Of a stretch of 64,000 nt of DNA, positions 7,236-15,674 are shown in pieces. Position 1 is the stretch's first letter; the number at the start of each line of letters is the position of its first letter. Below the pieces are notes generated by a model. The model was given only the letters and a program-made list of their open reading frames with translations. It was not told the DNA's origin and made no database searches. This stretch comes from JACPUX01 sp964517465 (GTDB lineage Bacteria; Pseudomonadota; Gammaproteobacteria; Burkholderiales; Casimicrobiaceae). The stretch spans positions 1 through 64,000 of the forward strand of contig CAZFEK010000002.1 in NCBI GenBank assembly GCA_964517465.1. The letters run 5' to 3'. A program made the position numbers and the translations under genes.

Positions 7236-8104
7236 GAGTAGAACCTCGCCTCACCGGGCGGGCGCGTTTTGAAGCGTTTGTGCAGCCAGAAATATTGCTC
7301 GGGCATTTCGCGCACCCGCTCTTCGATGAAGGCATTCATGCGGCGCGCGTCGGCAACTTCGTCGCCGCTGGGAAAATTTTCCCATGCCGGGTAAAAACGC
7401 ACCACATAACCCTCGCCCTTCGCCAGTTGTCGCGTGACGCAGGGCACGACACGCGCCCGCCCCACGGCGGCGAGGCGTGACAGGCCGGTAATGGTGGCCG
7501 CGGGCACGCCGAAAAAGGGCACGAATACCGCGTCGCGCGGGCCGTAGTCGAGATCGGGCAGGTAATAGAGCATTTTCACTTCGCGCAGGGCGCGAATCAC
7601 CGGGCGTATGCCGTCCTGGCGCGAAAACAGCGTGGCATTGCCGAAGCGCTCCCGGCCCTTGCGCATCTGCGCATCGAGCGCTCGGTTCTTTTGCATGGAA
7701 TAGATCGACGCTCCGGGGAATTCGCACACGATGCGTGTGCCCGCGGCATCGAGGCCAACGAAATGCGGCGCGAAAAGGATCGTCGGTTGATCGACCGCGT
7801 CGCGCCAATGATGCAGATCTTCGAAGCGAATCTTCTGCATCAGCTCCGCGCGGCTCGCCCACCATAGAAAGCCGCGTTCCAAAGCGGCCTGGGTGAAAGC
7901 GCGAAAATGCGCGTGCAGGATCGCTTGGCGCTCGCTTTCCGACAACTGCGGAAAACAAAGCCGCAGATTGATGCTGCCAACTTGCCGCCTTTCGCGGGCG
8001 ATGCGATAGAGGAGGCTGCCCAGGCCGCTGCTCAACGCTGCCTGCCAGCGGAAGGGCAGGCGGCTCAAGGCCCACAGCAAGCCGATGACCAGCCGCGCCG
8101 CCAC
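7232..8104 (-). CDS. LpxL/HtrB-family lysophospholipid acyltransferase
   Basis: A 290-residue inner-membrane acyltransferase of the Kdo2-lipid A secondary acyltransferase (LpxL/LpxM) family. The catalytic HX4D box is seen as HFVGLD near residue 112, with an N-terminal hydrophobic segment. The conserved Arg-containing region follows (LYYLPDLDYG in place of the more usual LPDQ). In the family it adds a secondary fatty acyl chain to the lipid A precursor. It is the second of two adjacent paralogues, starting at GTG 2 nt after the stop of the first. Which paralogue corresponds to LpxL or LpxM cannot be decided here. Confidence 0.88.
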   Translation of the reverse strand: MAARLVIGLLWALSRLPFRWQAALSSGLGSLLYRIARERRQVGSINLRLCFPQLSESERQAILHAHFRAFTQAALERGFLWWASRAELMQKIRFEDLHHWRDAVDQPTILFAPHFVGLDAAGTRIVCEFPGASIYSMQKNRALDAQMRKGRERFGNATLFSRQDGIRPVIRALREVKMLYYLPDLDYGPRDAVFVPFFGVPAATITGLSRLAAVGRARVVPCVTRQLAKGEGYVVRFYPAWENFPSGDEVADARRMNAFIEERVREMPEQYFWLHKRFKTRPPGEARFYS

Positions 8105-8105
8105 G

Positions 8106-8966
8106 TCACTTTGCCGGCGGCGGGGTTACTCCGGCCGGCACTTTGTAGCGGTTGTAGGACCAAAGGTATTGCTCCGGCTGACGCCGAACCGCTTCTTCGA
8201 TCGCCGCGTTCATACTGCGCGCAGCCTGCGCCAGCGAGCCTTGCAAGTCGCCATCCAGGGGCTTCATGCGCACGATGAAGCCTTCCCCCCGGGGCAAGCG
8301 CTCGGCATAACCCAAAGCAATCGCGCAGCCGGTGGATTGCTGCAGCTTGATCGCCAGCGTCATGGTGTAGGCCAGCCGCCCGAAAAACTCGGCCCAAATG
8401 CCTTCGCCGCGGCTGGGCGCCTGATCAGGCAAAATGCCCACCGCTTCGCCTTTTTTGAGCGCCCGCAAAAGCGCGCGCACCCCGCGCACATCGGCGTTGA
8501 CGAGTTTGCAGCCGTCGCGCTCGCGGCCGGCGCGCATCAAGGGATCGAGCGCGCGCAGCTTGGGCTCGCGGTACATCGTGGTCATGGGGAAGTGATGGGA
8601 AAAGAACTGACCGCAGATCTCCCAGGAACCCAAGTGAGGCACGAGAAAAATGAGCCCGCGGCCCTCCCGGTACTGGGCTTCCACCGCCGGCCAATGTTCA
8701 TCGGGGCGGGTCCAGGATTGCACCGTGGCCACGGGCCGCAGCCAGATGGCGATGGCCTCCAGCGCGGCTTTGCCGGTCTCCTCGGCGACGCGTCGCGCCA
8801 ACTCCTCCCAATCGTCACCGCCCAGCCCACTGATAACAAGGTTTTCGCGGATGCGCCGGGCGAACTTGCCGCCGCGCCAATAGCCCAGGCGACCGAAGAA
8901 ACCGCCCAGGGCGTGGATCCAGGCCAGGGGCAGCCAGGCGAGCGGTAGCAGCAAGAGGCGGGTCAT
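8106..8966 (-). CDS. LpxL/HtrB-family lipid A acyltransferase
   Basis: A 286-residue paralogue of the next gene with the HX4E box HLGSWE near residue 137, an N-terminal membrane anchor (LLLLPLAWLPLAWIHALGG) and the conserved GILPDQAPS loop. Expected to transfer an acyl chain from acyl-ACP to the lipid A precursor at the inner face of the inner membrane. It heads the minus-strand run acyltransferase-acyltransferase-Sua5-glycerate kinase and is divergent from metK, sharing a ~130-bp intergenic region with it. Confidence 0.88.
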   Translation of the reverse strand: MTRLLLLPLAWLPLAWIHALGGFFGRLGYWRGGKFARRIRENLVISGLGGDDWEELARRVAEETGKAALEAIAIWLRPVATVQSWTRPDEHWPAVEAQYREGRGLIFLVPHLGSWEICGQFFSHHFPMTTMYREPKLRALDPLMRAGRERDGCKLVNADVRGVRALLRALKKGEAVGILPDQAPSRGEGIWAEFFGRLAYTMTLAIKLQQSTGCAIALGYAERLPRGEGFIVRMKPLDGDLQGSLAQAARSMNAAIEEAVRRQPEQYLWSYNRYKVPAGVTPPPAK

Positions 8967-9062
8967 GGCGCAGCTGCCTCGCGCCGCGGCATAAGCTCGT
9001 AAAAACGCGGTCTAAGGGCAAAGCGGCGAGGCGGCGCGGGATTTGGTAACATGACGAGGTTT

Positions 9063-9088
9063 CGCGCCGGCAATGGCGCGATTTTTTC
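9063..9088 (+). promoter_or_regulatory. Hairpin plus U-run in the metK leader
   Basis: Perfect 6-bp stem CGCGCC / GGCGCG around GGCAAT, followed immediately by A and six T, ending 7 nt before the metK start and abutting its AGAGG ribosome-binding site. This is the layout of a short intrinsic terminator or attenuator. No known SAM or SAH riboswitch consensus could be recognised. Confidence 0.5.
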
Positions 9089-9095
9089 AGAGGCG

Positions 9096-10265
9096 ATGAT
9101 GAGTGAGTTTTTGTTTACGTCGGAATCGGTTTCGGAAGGCCATCCCGACAAAGTCGCGGACCAAATCTCGGATGCCATTCTGGATGCGATTCTAACGCAT
9201 GACAAATACGGCCGGGTAGCCGCGGAAACCTTGGTGACCACCGGTTTGGTGGTGCTGGCCGGCGAAATTACCACTACCGCCAAGGACATCGACTACGCCC
9301 AGGTGGCGCGCTCCACCATCAAGCGCATCGGCTATGACAATTCCGAGTTCGGCATCGATTACCGGGGTTGCGGCGTGCTGGTCACCTATGACAAGCAGTC
9401 CCCCGACATCGCCCAGGGCGTGGACCACGCCTCCGACGACAACCTCGACCAGGGCGCCGGCGACCAGGGCCTGATGTTCGGCTACGCCTGCGATGAGACA
9501 CCCACGCTGATGCCCTTTCCGATCTATTACGCCCATCGCCTGATGCAGCGCCAGGCCGAGGTCAGGAAAGACGGCCGCCTGCCCTGGCTCAGGCCCGACG
9601 CCAAGTCGCAGCTCACCGTGCGCTACGTCGACGGCCGCCCGGCGAGCATCGAGACCGTGGTGCTCTCCACTCAGCACGAGCCCGATGTCACCCATCAGCA
9701 AATCGAAGAAGGCGTGATCGAGGAGATCATCAAACCCGTGCTGCCCCAGGAGCTGATTTCCAAGGACGTGCGTTATCTCATCAACCCCACCGGACGTTTC
9801 GTGATTGGCGGACCGATGGGCGACTGCGGTCTCACCGGGCGCAAGATCATCGTCGACACCTACGGCGGCGCGGCGCCTCATGGCGGGGGCGCCTTCTCCG
9901 GCAAAGACCCCTCCAAAGTCGACCGCTCGGCGGCCTACGCCGCGCGCTACGCGGCCAAAAACGTGGTGGCGGCGGGCCTGGCGCGGCAATGCGAAATCCA
10001 GGTCTCCTATGCCATCGGCGTCGCCCACCCGGTCAGCGTGACGGTCTACACCTACGGCACCGGCAAGATCAGCGACGACAAAATCGCCGCGCTCATCCAG
10101 AAACACTTCGACTTGCGGCCCAAGGGCATCATCCAGACCCTCGACCTCCTGCGCCCGATCTACGGCAAAACCGCGGCTTATGGCCACTTCGGCCGCGACG
10201 AGCCGGAGTTTTCCTGGGAAGATACCGACAAGGCGGCCTTGTTGCGCTCGGAGGCGGGTTTGTGA
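9096..10265 (+). CDS. metK: S-adenosylmethionine synthetase
   Basis: Makes S-adenosylmethionine from methionine and ATP. Family motifs: EFLFTSESVSEGHPDKVADQ at the N-terminus (methionine and ATP binding), GAGDQGLMFGYA (the GAGDQG hexapeptide) near residue 120, and GGGAFSGKDPSKVDRSAAY (P-loop-like, Mg/phosphate binding) near residue 265. There are two adjacent candidate ATG codons, 9096 and 9099, both preceded by AGAGG. The annotated reading frame also has an ATG at 9051, but its extension is non-homologous and reads through the leader hairpin, so it is rejected. Length (389 residues) is typical. Confidence 0.96.
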   Translation: MMSEFLFTSESVSEGHPDKVADQISDAILDAILTHDKYGRVAAETLVTTGLVVLAGEITTTAKDIDYAQVARSTIKRIGYDNSEFGIDYRGCGVLVTYDKQSPDIAQGVDHASDDNLDQGAGDQGLMFGYACDETPTLMPFPIYYAHRLMQRQAEVRKDGRLPWLRPDAKSQLTVRYVDGRPASIETVVLSTQHEPDVTHQQIEEGVIEEIIKPVLPQELISKDVRYLINPTGRFVIGGPMGDCGLTGRKIIVDTYGGAAPHGGGAFSGKDPSKVDRSAAYAARYAAKNVVAAGLARQCEIQVSYAIGVAHPVSVTVYTYGTGKISDDKIAALIQKHFDLRPKGIIQTLDLLRPIYGKTAAYGHFGRDEPEFSWEDTDKAALLRSEAGL

Positions 10266-10299
10266 CTGGCGCTATGGCGTGGGTGCGCGGCGGCCGGCA

Positions 10300-11484
10300 C
10301 TAAGATTCCGCCCGCCGCAACCCGACGAGCAGCAGCGCCGCGGCGCTGAAACACGCACCCGCCACGAAAGTGGCGCGGGCACCGTAAGCATCCCACAGCA
10401 ATCCTGCCACCACGCTAGCCGAGAGCATGGCCAGGCCGCTGGTCATGTTGAAAAAGCCGTAAGCCGTTCCGCGCAGATCGGCGGGTGCGGTGTCTGCAAT
10501 CATGGCGGCGAGCAAGCCTTGGGTCATGGCCAGATGCAGACCCCAAAGCACGACACCGAGCCAGGCGAGGCTCCAGTGTCCGTCCCACGCCAAGGCGGCG
10601 TCAGCGGCGATCAGTAGCAGCAGGCCCCAAGTGAGCAGCCTGCGGTGCTCGATGGCGTCCGCGAGCTTGCCGCAAGGGTAAGCGGCGAGCGCGTAGACCA
10701 CGTTCATCACGATCAGCACCAGCGGCACGAAGGCCAGCGGCAAACCGCCCGCCTGCACGCGCAGCACCAGGAAGGCTTCGGAAAAACGCGCCAGGGTGAA
10801 AATCGCACCTATGCCCACCACCCACCAATAGGCCGCGGGCAGCCGGCGCAGGCTGGCGCGCGTAATCGGATTAACCCGTTTGCCGTCCCGTTGGTGCTCA
10901 GGCTCGCGAACGCCGAAAAGCAGCAACGCCACGGCAAGAATTGCGGGGATTACCGCCACCCAAAAAACGGCCCGAAAATCGTCGGCCCACAACAACATGA
11001 GGCCCATGGCCAGCAAGGGGCCGAGAAAAGCGCCGACGGTGTCGAGTGCTTGGCGCAAGCCGAAGGCGGCGCCGCGAATTTCCGGCGGCGCCAGGTCGGC
11101 GACCAGCGCATCGCGCGGTGCGCCGCGTAGGCCTTTGCCGACGCGGTCGATCAAGCGCGCGGCGACGATCAGCCCGGCACCGCCGGCGATGGCAAAAAGC
11201 GGTTTGGACAGCGCGCCCAGACCATAACCCAGCACGGCCAGCGGTTTGCGCTTGCCCCACCAGTCGGACAGCGCACCGGAAAACACTTTGACCAGAAGCG
11301 CCGTCGCCTCCGCCGCGCCTTCGATGAAACCGATGGCGGTGGCCGAAATGCCCAGCGCCGTGAACATGAATACCGGCAGCAGGCTGTGGATGAGCTCCGA
11401 GGACACATCCATCAGCAGGCTGACGAAACCGAGAGCCCAGATGGCGCGGGGAATTCGCGGGCGTGTAAGGCTCGTTGAGTTCAC
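10300..11484 (-). CDS. MFS transporter
   Basis: A 394-residue major facilitator protein with about twelve hydrophobic segments. The loop 2-3 signature is seen as GALSDWWGKRKPLAVLGYG and a second one in the C-terminal half (CGKLADAIEHRR). The RVGKGLRGAPRDALVADLAP stretch near residue 115 is typical of a drug/sugar-efflux-like subgroup seen in proteobacteria. The substrate is not identifiable. Start is GTG 11484. It ends about 35 nt from the convergent metK stop and marks the left flank of the restriction island. Confidence 0.88.
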   Translation of the reverse strand: MNSTSLTRPRIPRAIWALGFVSLLMDVSSELIHSLLPVFMFTALGISATAIGFIEGAAEATALLVKVFSGALSDWWGKRKPLAVLGYGLGALSKPLFAIAGGAGLIVAARLIDRVGKGLRGAPRDALVADLAPPEIRGAAFGLRQALDTVGAFLGPLLAMGLMLLWADDFRAVFWVAVIPAILAVALLLFGVREPEHQRDGKRVNPITRASLRRLPAAYWWVVGIGAIFTLARFSEAFLVLRVQAGGLPLAFVPLVLIVMNVVYALAAYPCGKLADAIEHRRLLTWGLLLLIAADAALAWDGHWSLAWLGVVLWGLHLAMTQGLLAAMIADTAPADLRGTAYGFFNMTSGLAMLSASVVAGLLWDAYGARATFVAGACFSAAALLLVGLRRAES

Positions 11485-11544
11485 TTTCCAGACTGCCCTG
11501 GGTGGGGGAAAAGCAGCGGGGCGCGTTCAGCGCTCAAGACGAAT

Positions 11545-11799
11545 TCAAAGCGCGTGATCCGTCCGGTTCTGTCCTCGCTCCAGCGTGTTGCGGGCAATGG
11601 TATAGCAATGCAGGCTGCTGGGCATGAACTCGACTCTCACACCGTTCATGTCCTTGAGCCCGCTTTTGGAAAGTGGCGTCACCAGCGGCGTGCGGTCCAA
11701 GACATGTTTCCGTGAGAATTCCAGCCGGTCCTTGATTGGCTTAGGGTCATCGAAAAGTCGATCCGGCCATTTCACTTCAACGGCAAAGCGCGCTTCCGA
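11545..11799 (-). pseudogene. C-terminal fragment of a DUF4143-type ATPase (remnant)
   Basis: About 84 codons read as a coherent protein tail (VEVKWPDRLFDDPKPI, then HVLDRTPLVTPLSKSG, DMNGVRVEFMPSSLHCYTI). This looks like the C-terminal nuclease-like/DUF4143 end of archaeal-type AAA ATPases whose last residues read VxVxFxPAxLYCY. It has no start, no ATPase domain and begins abruptly where a type I specificity-subunit tail ends, so it is a gene remnant at the island edge. The family call rests on pattern memory only. Confidence 0.45.
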
Positions 11800-11830
11800 G
11801 TTCGCCCCGAAAGGCACGGTCGAGGATGGC
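11798..11830 (-). pseudogene. hsdS 3'-end remnant
   Basis: Eleven codons read AILDRAFRGEL, identical to the last eleven residues of the intact HsdS ending at 15675. The DNA matches over 33 nt with only a few third-base differences. In the intact gene this is followed by TAG; here it runs on into the ATPase fragment frame region. It looks like a recombination scar. Confidence 0.6.
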
Positions 11831-12445
11831 CCCTGCTTCCTGCAGTTCGCGGCGCGCCTCGTTGTAGGCATCGAGTCGGCCGCCGTCCCCTTCCGGTTCG
11901 GTGATGGCCAGCAACAGCCCATCCGGCATTGCTCGAACCCTTTCCAGATGGCGCAGGCGGCCCATCCACTGGCTGCGATGATCGAGAATCCGGATCGGGT
12001 CGTCGTGGGCGAGGTGCATGGGCTTGATGACGCGACGGGCCCCGCCGGCTTCGTCCAGTTCAGCGAAAGGCACCCCGAAACGCACTTCACCCGTACCGAG
12101 CTTGGCCGGGCGGAACCGCTGCACCACACCTTCCCGGCGCAGCACGCCGCGTACTGCCCGTTCAATGAGCGCTTCGTGATATTCGGGCGTGGCGAAGGCA
12201 TGCTCGACACAGTGATCGAAGAGCGCCGCCAGCTTGGCTTCCGGCGCATCCGTCACGATGGCGCGAATCGAAGAGAAACGGAGCAGAGCTTCGCGCGGGC
12301 GCACCAGGTCCTCGAATAGGCCCGCCGTCGCAGCCTGATCGCGGCTGCCTTCGAACATGTCCATGGCGAGCGCCCGGTGCGCTGAGATCGTCGCCGAAGG
12401 CGCGGATGCCTTCCGCGAAGGCGCGCCGGTCGAGCGGCTCGAAGA
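11831..12445 (-). pseudogene. Second DUF3037-like gene, N-terminally truncated and frameshifted
   Basis: Two frames together give one plausible protein: LDRRAFAEGIRAFGDDLS in one frame (about 12385-12445), then RALAMDMFEGSRDQAATAGL and onward in another (from about 12378 down to 11831). A single indel near 12380-12390 would join them. The downstream part (LFDHCVEHAF, then RFRPAKLGTGEVRFGVPF, DDPIRILDHRSQWMG, then LLLAITEPEGD) lines up in order and spacing with the C-terminal half of the intact DUF3037-like protein at 13128-13973. The N-terminal VNVGV-type region is missing and the 5' end is fused to a truncated HIRAN gene. The paralogy is my alignment by eye, not a database result. Confidence 0.5.
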
Positions 12446-12447
12446 AG

Positions 12448-13059
12448 GCGCCGGAAAGTCTGCCGCAGGGCGTGACTGACATAGCCGAACCGTCGTCCTT
12501 CATGCACCACTACCAAAGCGTCGTGATCGACGGGGTTCTCGGTATCCGACTCGAAACTCACCGGGTCACCGTCCCGGATCGAGGCGACATCGCTGCCGAT
12601 CACGTGCCGCAAGTCGGCGACTTCCATCATGTAATCGCAAAGATAGGCGTCTTCCGGGAATACCGGCACCAGCGCAAAGCCGTCGCTTGGCAGCCGCGTT
12701 CCCGCATAGCCCAGCAGGGCAATGTCGGAATGGTTGAAGGGGGAGGGCAGGCGATGCTGGGCGAGGTATTCCGCGAAGTCCTCCCGATTCCTCGGCGGCA
12801 TCCGGCGCATCAACGCTTCGAGCACGCCTTGCCGTGTTTCCGCCTGATCCAGCGGGAAGGCCGGAAAACCCCTGAAGCCGGCATCCTCCGCCGCCGCGAA
12901 ATCCGGGGTGCCCCGCAGATAGCGGAACACGGCCCCCCCTTCGGGAAGCCGGCGAATTTCCGCCACAACGCGGCGCGTGCGTGCCTGCGCCAACTCGTCG
13001 GCGGGCTGCCACGTCAGGAGCAGGTATTCGGGTTCAACGATGTGCTGCAAAGGGGTCAC
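12448..13059 (-). pseudogene. HIRAN-domain gene, second copy, 3'-truncated
   Basis: About 204 codons parallel the intact HIRAN gene at 14019-14723. The start codon is GTG where the other copy has ATG. The first ~330 nt (12725-13056 versus 14389-14720) are identical except for about one base, whereas the 3' part has diverged to roughly 80% by eye. After RQTFRR the last ~27 codons of the intact copy are replaced by DUF3037-like sequence. The frame stays open to 12253 in an unrelated reading, which is probably not meaningful. It may still make a HIRAN domain lacking its tail. Confidence 0.65.
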
Positions 13060-13127
13060 GCAAAGACAGCTACCGGGCGGCGTCCTGCAGATTCCGTTCG
13101 TGACGGAGGCGGTCACCTTCCGGCAAA

Positions 13128-13973
13128 CTATGAAGCCTCGTGAGACGCAACTTCCTCGGCAATCAGATCCGCCAGCTTATCGGTATCCTGCTCAAGGAAG
13201 ATTTCCTTTTCCACCGGAATCTTGCGCAGGATACTGAGTGCGCTGTCGAACGCCGACCGCAATTCGTCATGCTGCGGTTGCCCGACGAGCAGGTAGAGCC
13301 GGAACTGTTCCTTGGACGTGCGGACGCTGGTCATTTGTCCAAGCCAGCGGTGCGCCTTCTCCCGGATTTTGTCGGGTTCGGCCAGGTCGAAGGAAATCGG
13401 CTCCAGGCAATGCCAGACGCCGTTTTTCCAGGCGTAATCGAATTCCACCTCGTCGTCCTGCACGGCAATGGTTTTCGGTTCGAACCGGTGCAGGAGCCGG
13501 CGCTCTTCCAGATCGCGCTTGAAATGGCGCCAGACGTCCTCTTCGGTGCGGCGCTTCCACGGGGCGGGTTCGTCGTAGCGGGTCACCATCCGCTCGAACA
13601 GGTGCTCCAGCGTCTCGGCCGGGTCGGCGCAGCGCCCGCTGCCGGTGGGCGACCATTGCAGCGAGCTGTCATCCTTGGGCAGCACGGTCTGTGCGATCTC
13701 CATGACGTTCTCCGGACTCGCCAGGGGCAATTGGCCGGCCAGTCGCGCACCGAGTTCTTCAAACCGCGCCTGGATGTAACGCATCAGCGACTTGAAATGC
13801 TCGCCATGCATGCCCGGAAAGACCCGACTCAACCGTCCCTGGGTGGTGCGGCAGAGGGCGCTGGCATATTTGGCCTCAGGCGCATACAGGGCCACGCCCA
13901 CGTTGACGAATTCGCCGGTGGTCGTGTCGTGAACGTACCGGAGCACCGTGTAGGTGTAGGAAAGCGGTTTCAT
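13128..13973 (-). CDS. DUF3037-family protein
   Basis: A 281-residue protein opening with the DUF3037 signature (YTYTVLRYVHDTTTGEFVNVGV). DUF3037 proteins have no settled function and are often encoded beside HipA-like kinases, as here. Residues about 110-230 contain a conserved middle (PAETLEHLFERMV, RRLLHRFEPKT, WHCLEPISFDL). It is the last intact gene of the hsdRMS-hipA-HIRAN-DUF3037 run, 45 nt after the HIRAN stop. No signal peptide or membrane segment is present. Confidence 0.75.
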   Translation of the reverse strand: MKPLSYTYTVLRYVHDTTTGEFVNVGVALYAPEAKYASALCRTTQGRLSRVFPGMHGEHFKSLMRYIQARFEELGARLAGQLPLASPENVMEIAQTVLPKDDSSLQWSPTGSGRCADPAETLEHLFERMVTRYDEPAPWKRRTEEDVWRHFKRDLEERRLLHRFEPKTIAVQDDEVEFDYAWKNGVWHCLEPISFDLAEPDKIREKAHRWLGQMTSVRTSKEQFRLYLLVGQPQHDELRSAFDSALSILRKIPVEKEIFLEQDTDKLADLIAEEVASHEAS

Positions 13974-14018
13974 TTCAATACCCTCGCAATCTCCGCGAGT
14001 GCGGGCTCGAAAATGCGT

Positions 14019-14723
14019 TCAGACGACGCTGACCCTGATGAACACCAGCGGTCGTTGCGGCTTTCCGTTCTGCCGTTCCACGCAAGCCTGCACTTTGTGG
14101 TTCGTCAGCCACCGGCGGAACGTTTGCCTCATGGCGCGATTGACGTAGCCGATCCGTCGCCCGGAGTGAACGACCGCCAGGGCGTCTTGGTCTACAGGGT
14201 TTTCAGGGGCGGCCTCGAAGGTCACGGGATCCCCGTCCCTGATCGAAGCAACATCGTTTCCAATGACGTGTCGTGAACCGGCGACTTCCATAAGGTAATC
14301 GCAAGGATAGGCGTCTTCCGGGAATACCGGCACCAGCGCAAAGCCGTCGCTCGGCAACCGCGCCCCCGTATAGCCCAGTAGGGCAAAGTCGGAATGGTTG
14401 AAGGGGGAGGGCAGGCGATGCTGGGCGAGGTATTCCGCGAAGTCCTCCCGATTCCTCGGCGGCATCCGGCGCATCAACGCTTCGAGCACGCCTTGCCGTG
14501 TTTCCGCCTGATCCAGCGGGAAGGCCGGAAAACCCCTGAAGCCGGCATCCTCCGCCGCCGCGAAATCCGGGGTGCCCCGCAGATAGCGGAACACGGCCCC
14601 CCCTTCGGGAAGCCGGCGAATTTCCGCCACAACGCGGCGCGTGCGTGCCTGCGCCAACTCGTCGGCGGGCTGCCACGTCAGGAGCAGGTATTCCGGTTCA
14701 ACGATGTGCTGCAAAGGGGTCAT
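14019..14723 (-). CDS. HIRAN-domain protein
   Basis: A 234-residue protein whose C-terminal third is a HIRAN domain (SRHVIGNDVASIRDGDPV, ENPVDQDALAVVHSGRRIGY, then NRAMRQTF). In HLTF/Rad5 this OB-like fold binds 3' single-stranded DNA ends. The first ~130 residues (LLLTWQPADELAQARTRRVV, FRYLRGTPDFAAAEDAGF, LMRRMPPRNREDFAEYL) resemble the N-lobe extension often found encoded beside HipA-like kinases. The ATG at 14723 overlaps the HipA-like stop as ATGA, so the two are translationally coupled. A second, truncated copy lies 1.66 kb downstream. Confidence 0.75.
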   Translation of the reverse strand: MTPLQHIVEPEYLLLTWQPADELAQARTRRVVAEIRRLPEGGAVFRYLRGTPDFAAAEDAGFRGFPAFPLDQAETRQGVLEALMRRMPPRNREDFAEYLAQHRLPSPFNHSDFALLGYTGARLPSDGFALVPVFPEDAYPCDYLMEVAGSRHVIGNDVASIRDGDPVTFEAAPENPVDQDALAVVHSGRRIGYVNRAMRQTFRRWLTNHKVQACVERQNGKPQRPLVFIRVSVV

Positions 14724-15658
14724 GCAAGTATGGACTTCAGTATCTGGTGTCTGCGCTCCAACAAGCGAAGCATAAAGCGCATTCGCTCCGGCAACAACCG
14801 TACCGGCAAATCGAGTTCCAGCAGATCGGCAATGGATTCTGCAAGTTCCCCGGCCGGAAAATCGAGACGGCTTTGGGCAATGGACCGTGTTTCGGGCCAT
14901 TCCTCCAATGCCCGTTCGAGCAGCGCCAGATGCCCCCGCAGTTGCGGTTCGGCAGGGGACCAGTGGACGTGGTGATGTCCCTTGCGGATGTAGCGGTCGA
15001 TGTCTTCGCCGGACCAGTTCCCGACCCGATCGGGGAATCGTTCATTCCCCAGACTGGTGCCGTTATCGAAAAGGGGGCAAAGTCGCAGTGTCTTGGACCG
15101 AACGTCGAACACGAACCCCCAGTTGTCCTGATGACGGTCGTTGTTCCCGATCAGGGCGTCGAACAGCAGCGCATCCACCCACCATTGGCGCCAGTCCTGG
15201 TGCAGCAATTTGCCCCGCGCAAAGGCCCGCAGCAGCAACTCGTTGTCCTTCATGTTGTGCTGCTCGCCTTTGTCCCGGTCGAAGTTCTGCTGAATCTTCT
15301 GAAGATAGTCTCCGGCCAGCAGGAAAGCCTGGGCGCCGTCGACGTAGAACCACTCGATCAGGGCGGCGCAGATTCCCGTGTGCGAATTCCAGGCGGCAAA
15401 AGCCGGCGGTACCTCCACGCCCATCAGACAGCCGATGCGGTAGGCGACGATCTCGCACCAGAACTGATCCGGGTAGCTGCGTCTGGATCGCTTGAAGAGG
15501 TAGCGCCTGCCGGGGAGCAGGACGGATTCCGGCGGAGGATCGGGAGCGAATACGGCGTCCTTTGCCCTTGCGCCCTGCGGGAACACCCCGAACTCCGCGT
15601 CCGCCTCCCAGCCGGCCACATCGAAGGGAGTGGTCTGAATCTTGGACGAGGTTCTCAT
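14720..15658 (-). CDS. HipA-like serine/threonine kinase
   Basis: A 312-residue kinase-fold protein of the HipA/CtkA type without the HipA N-terminal (Couple_hipA) domain. The catalytic loop is seen as LIGNNDRHQDNWGF near residue 190 (catalytic Asp in NDRH, metal-binding Asn in DNWG), followed about 20 residues later by LCPLFDNGTSLG with the DFG-equivalent Asp. The N-lobe lysine probably lies in RYLFKRSRRSYPD. No adjacent HipB-type helix-turn-helix gene is seen. ATG 15658 lies 16 nt after the hsdS stop, so it belongs to the restriction operon. Role inferred: kinase toxin or signalling component of a defence cassette. Confidence 0.78.
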   Translation of the reverse strand: MRTSSKIQTTPFDVAGWEADAEFGVFPQGARAKDAVFAPDPPPESVLLPGRRYLFKRSRRSYPDQFWCEIVAYRIGCLMGVEVPPAFAAWNSHTGICAALIEWFYVDGAQAFLLAGDYLQKIQQNFDRDKGEQHNMKDNELLLRAFARGKLLHQDWRQWWVDALLFDALIGNNDRHQDNWGFVFDVRSKTLRLCPLFDNGTSLGNERFPDRVGNWSGEDIDRYIRKGHHHVHWSPAEPQLRGHLALLERALEEWPETRSIAQSRLDFPAGELAESIADLLELDLPVRLLPERMRFMLRLLERRHQILKSILA

Positions 15659-15674
15659 GGCTCTGGGAGCAGGC

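Noticed and set aside
9051..9095. Extended N-terminus of MetK from ATG 9051
   Set aside because: The extra residues are not family-like and are encoded by the leader hairpin; the ATGs at 9096/9099 have a ribosome-binding site and give the standard start.
10266..10330. GC-rich inverted repeat between metK and the MFS gene as a terminator
   Set aside because: It overlaps the MFS stop region, is imperfect and lacks a U-run; not confident enough to annotate.
12162..12503. A separate ORF of 113 codons within the island
   Set aside because: Only its middle part looks protein-like and it joins by a frameshift to the DUF3037-like piece; the rest is a shadow of other frames. It is annotated as one broken gene.
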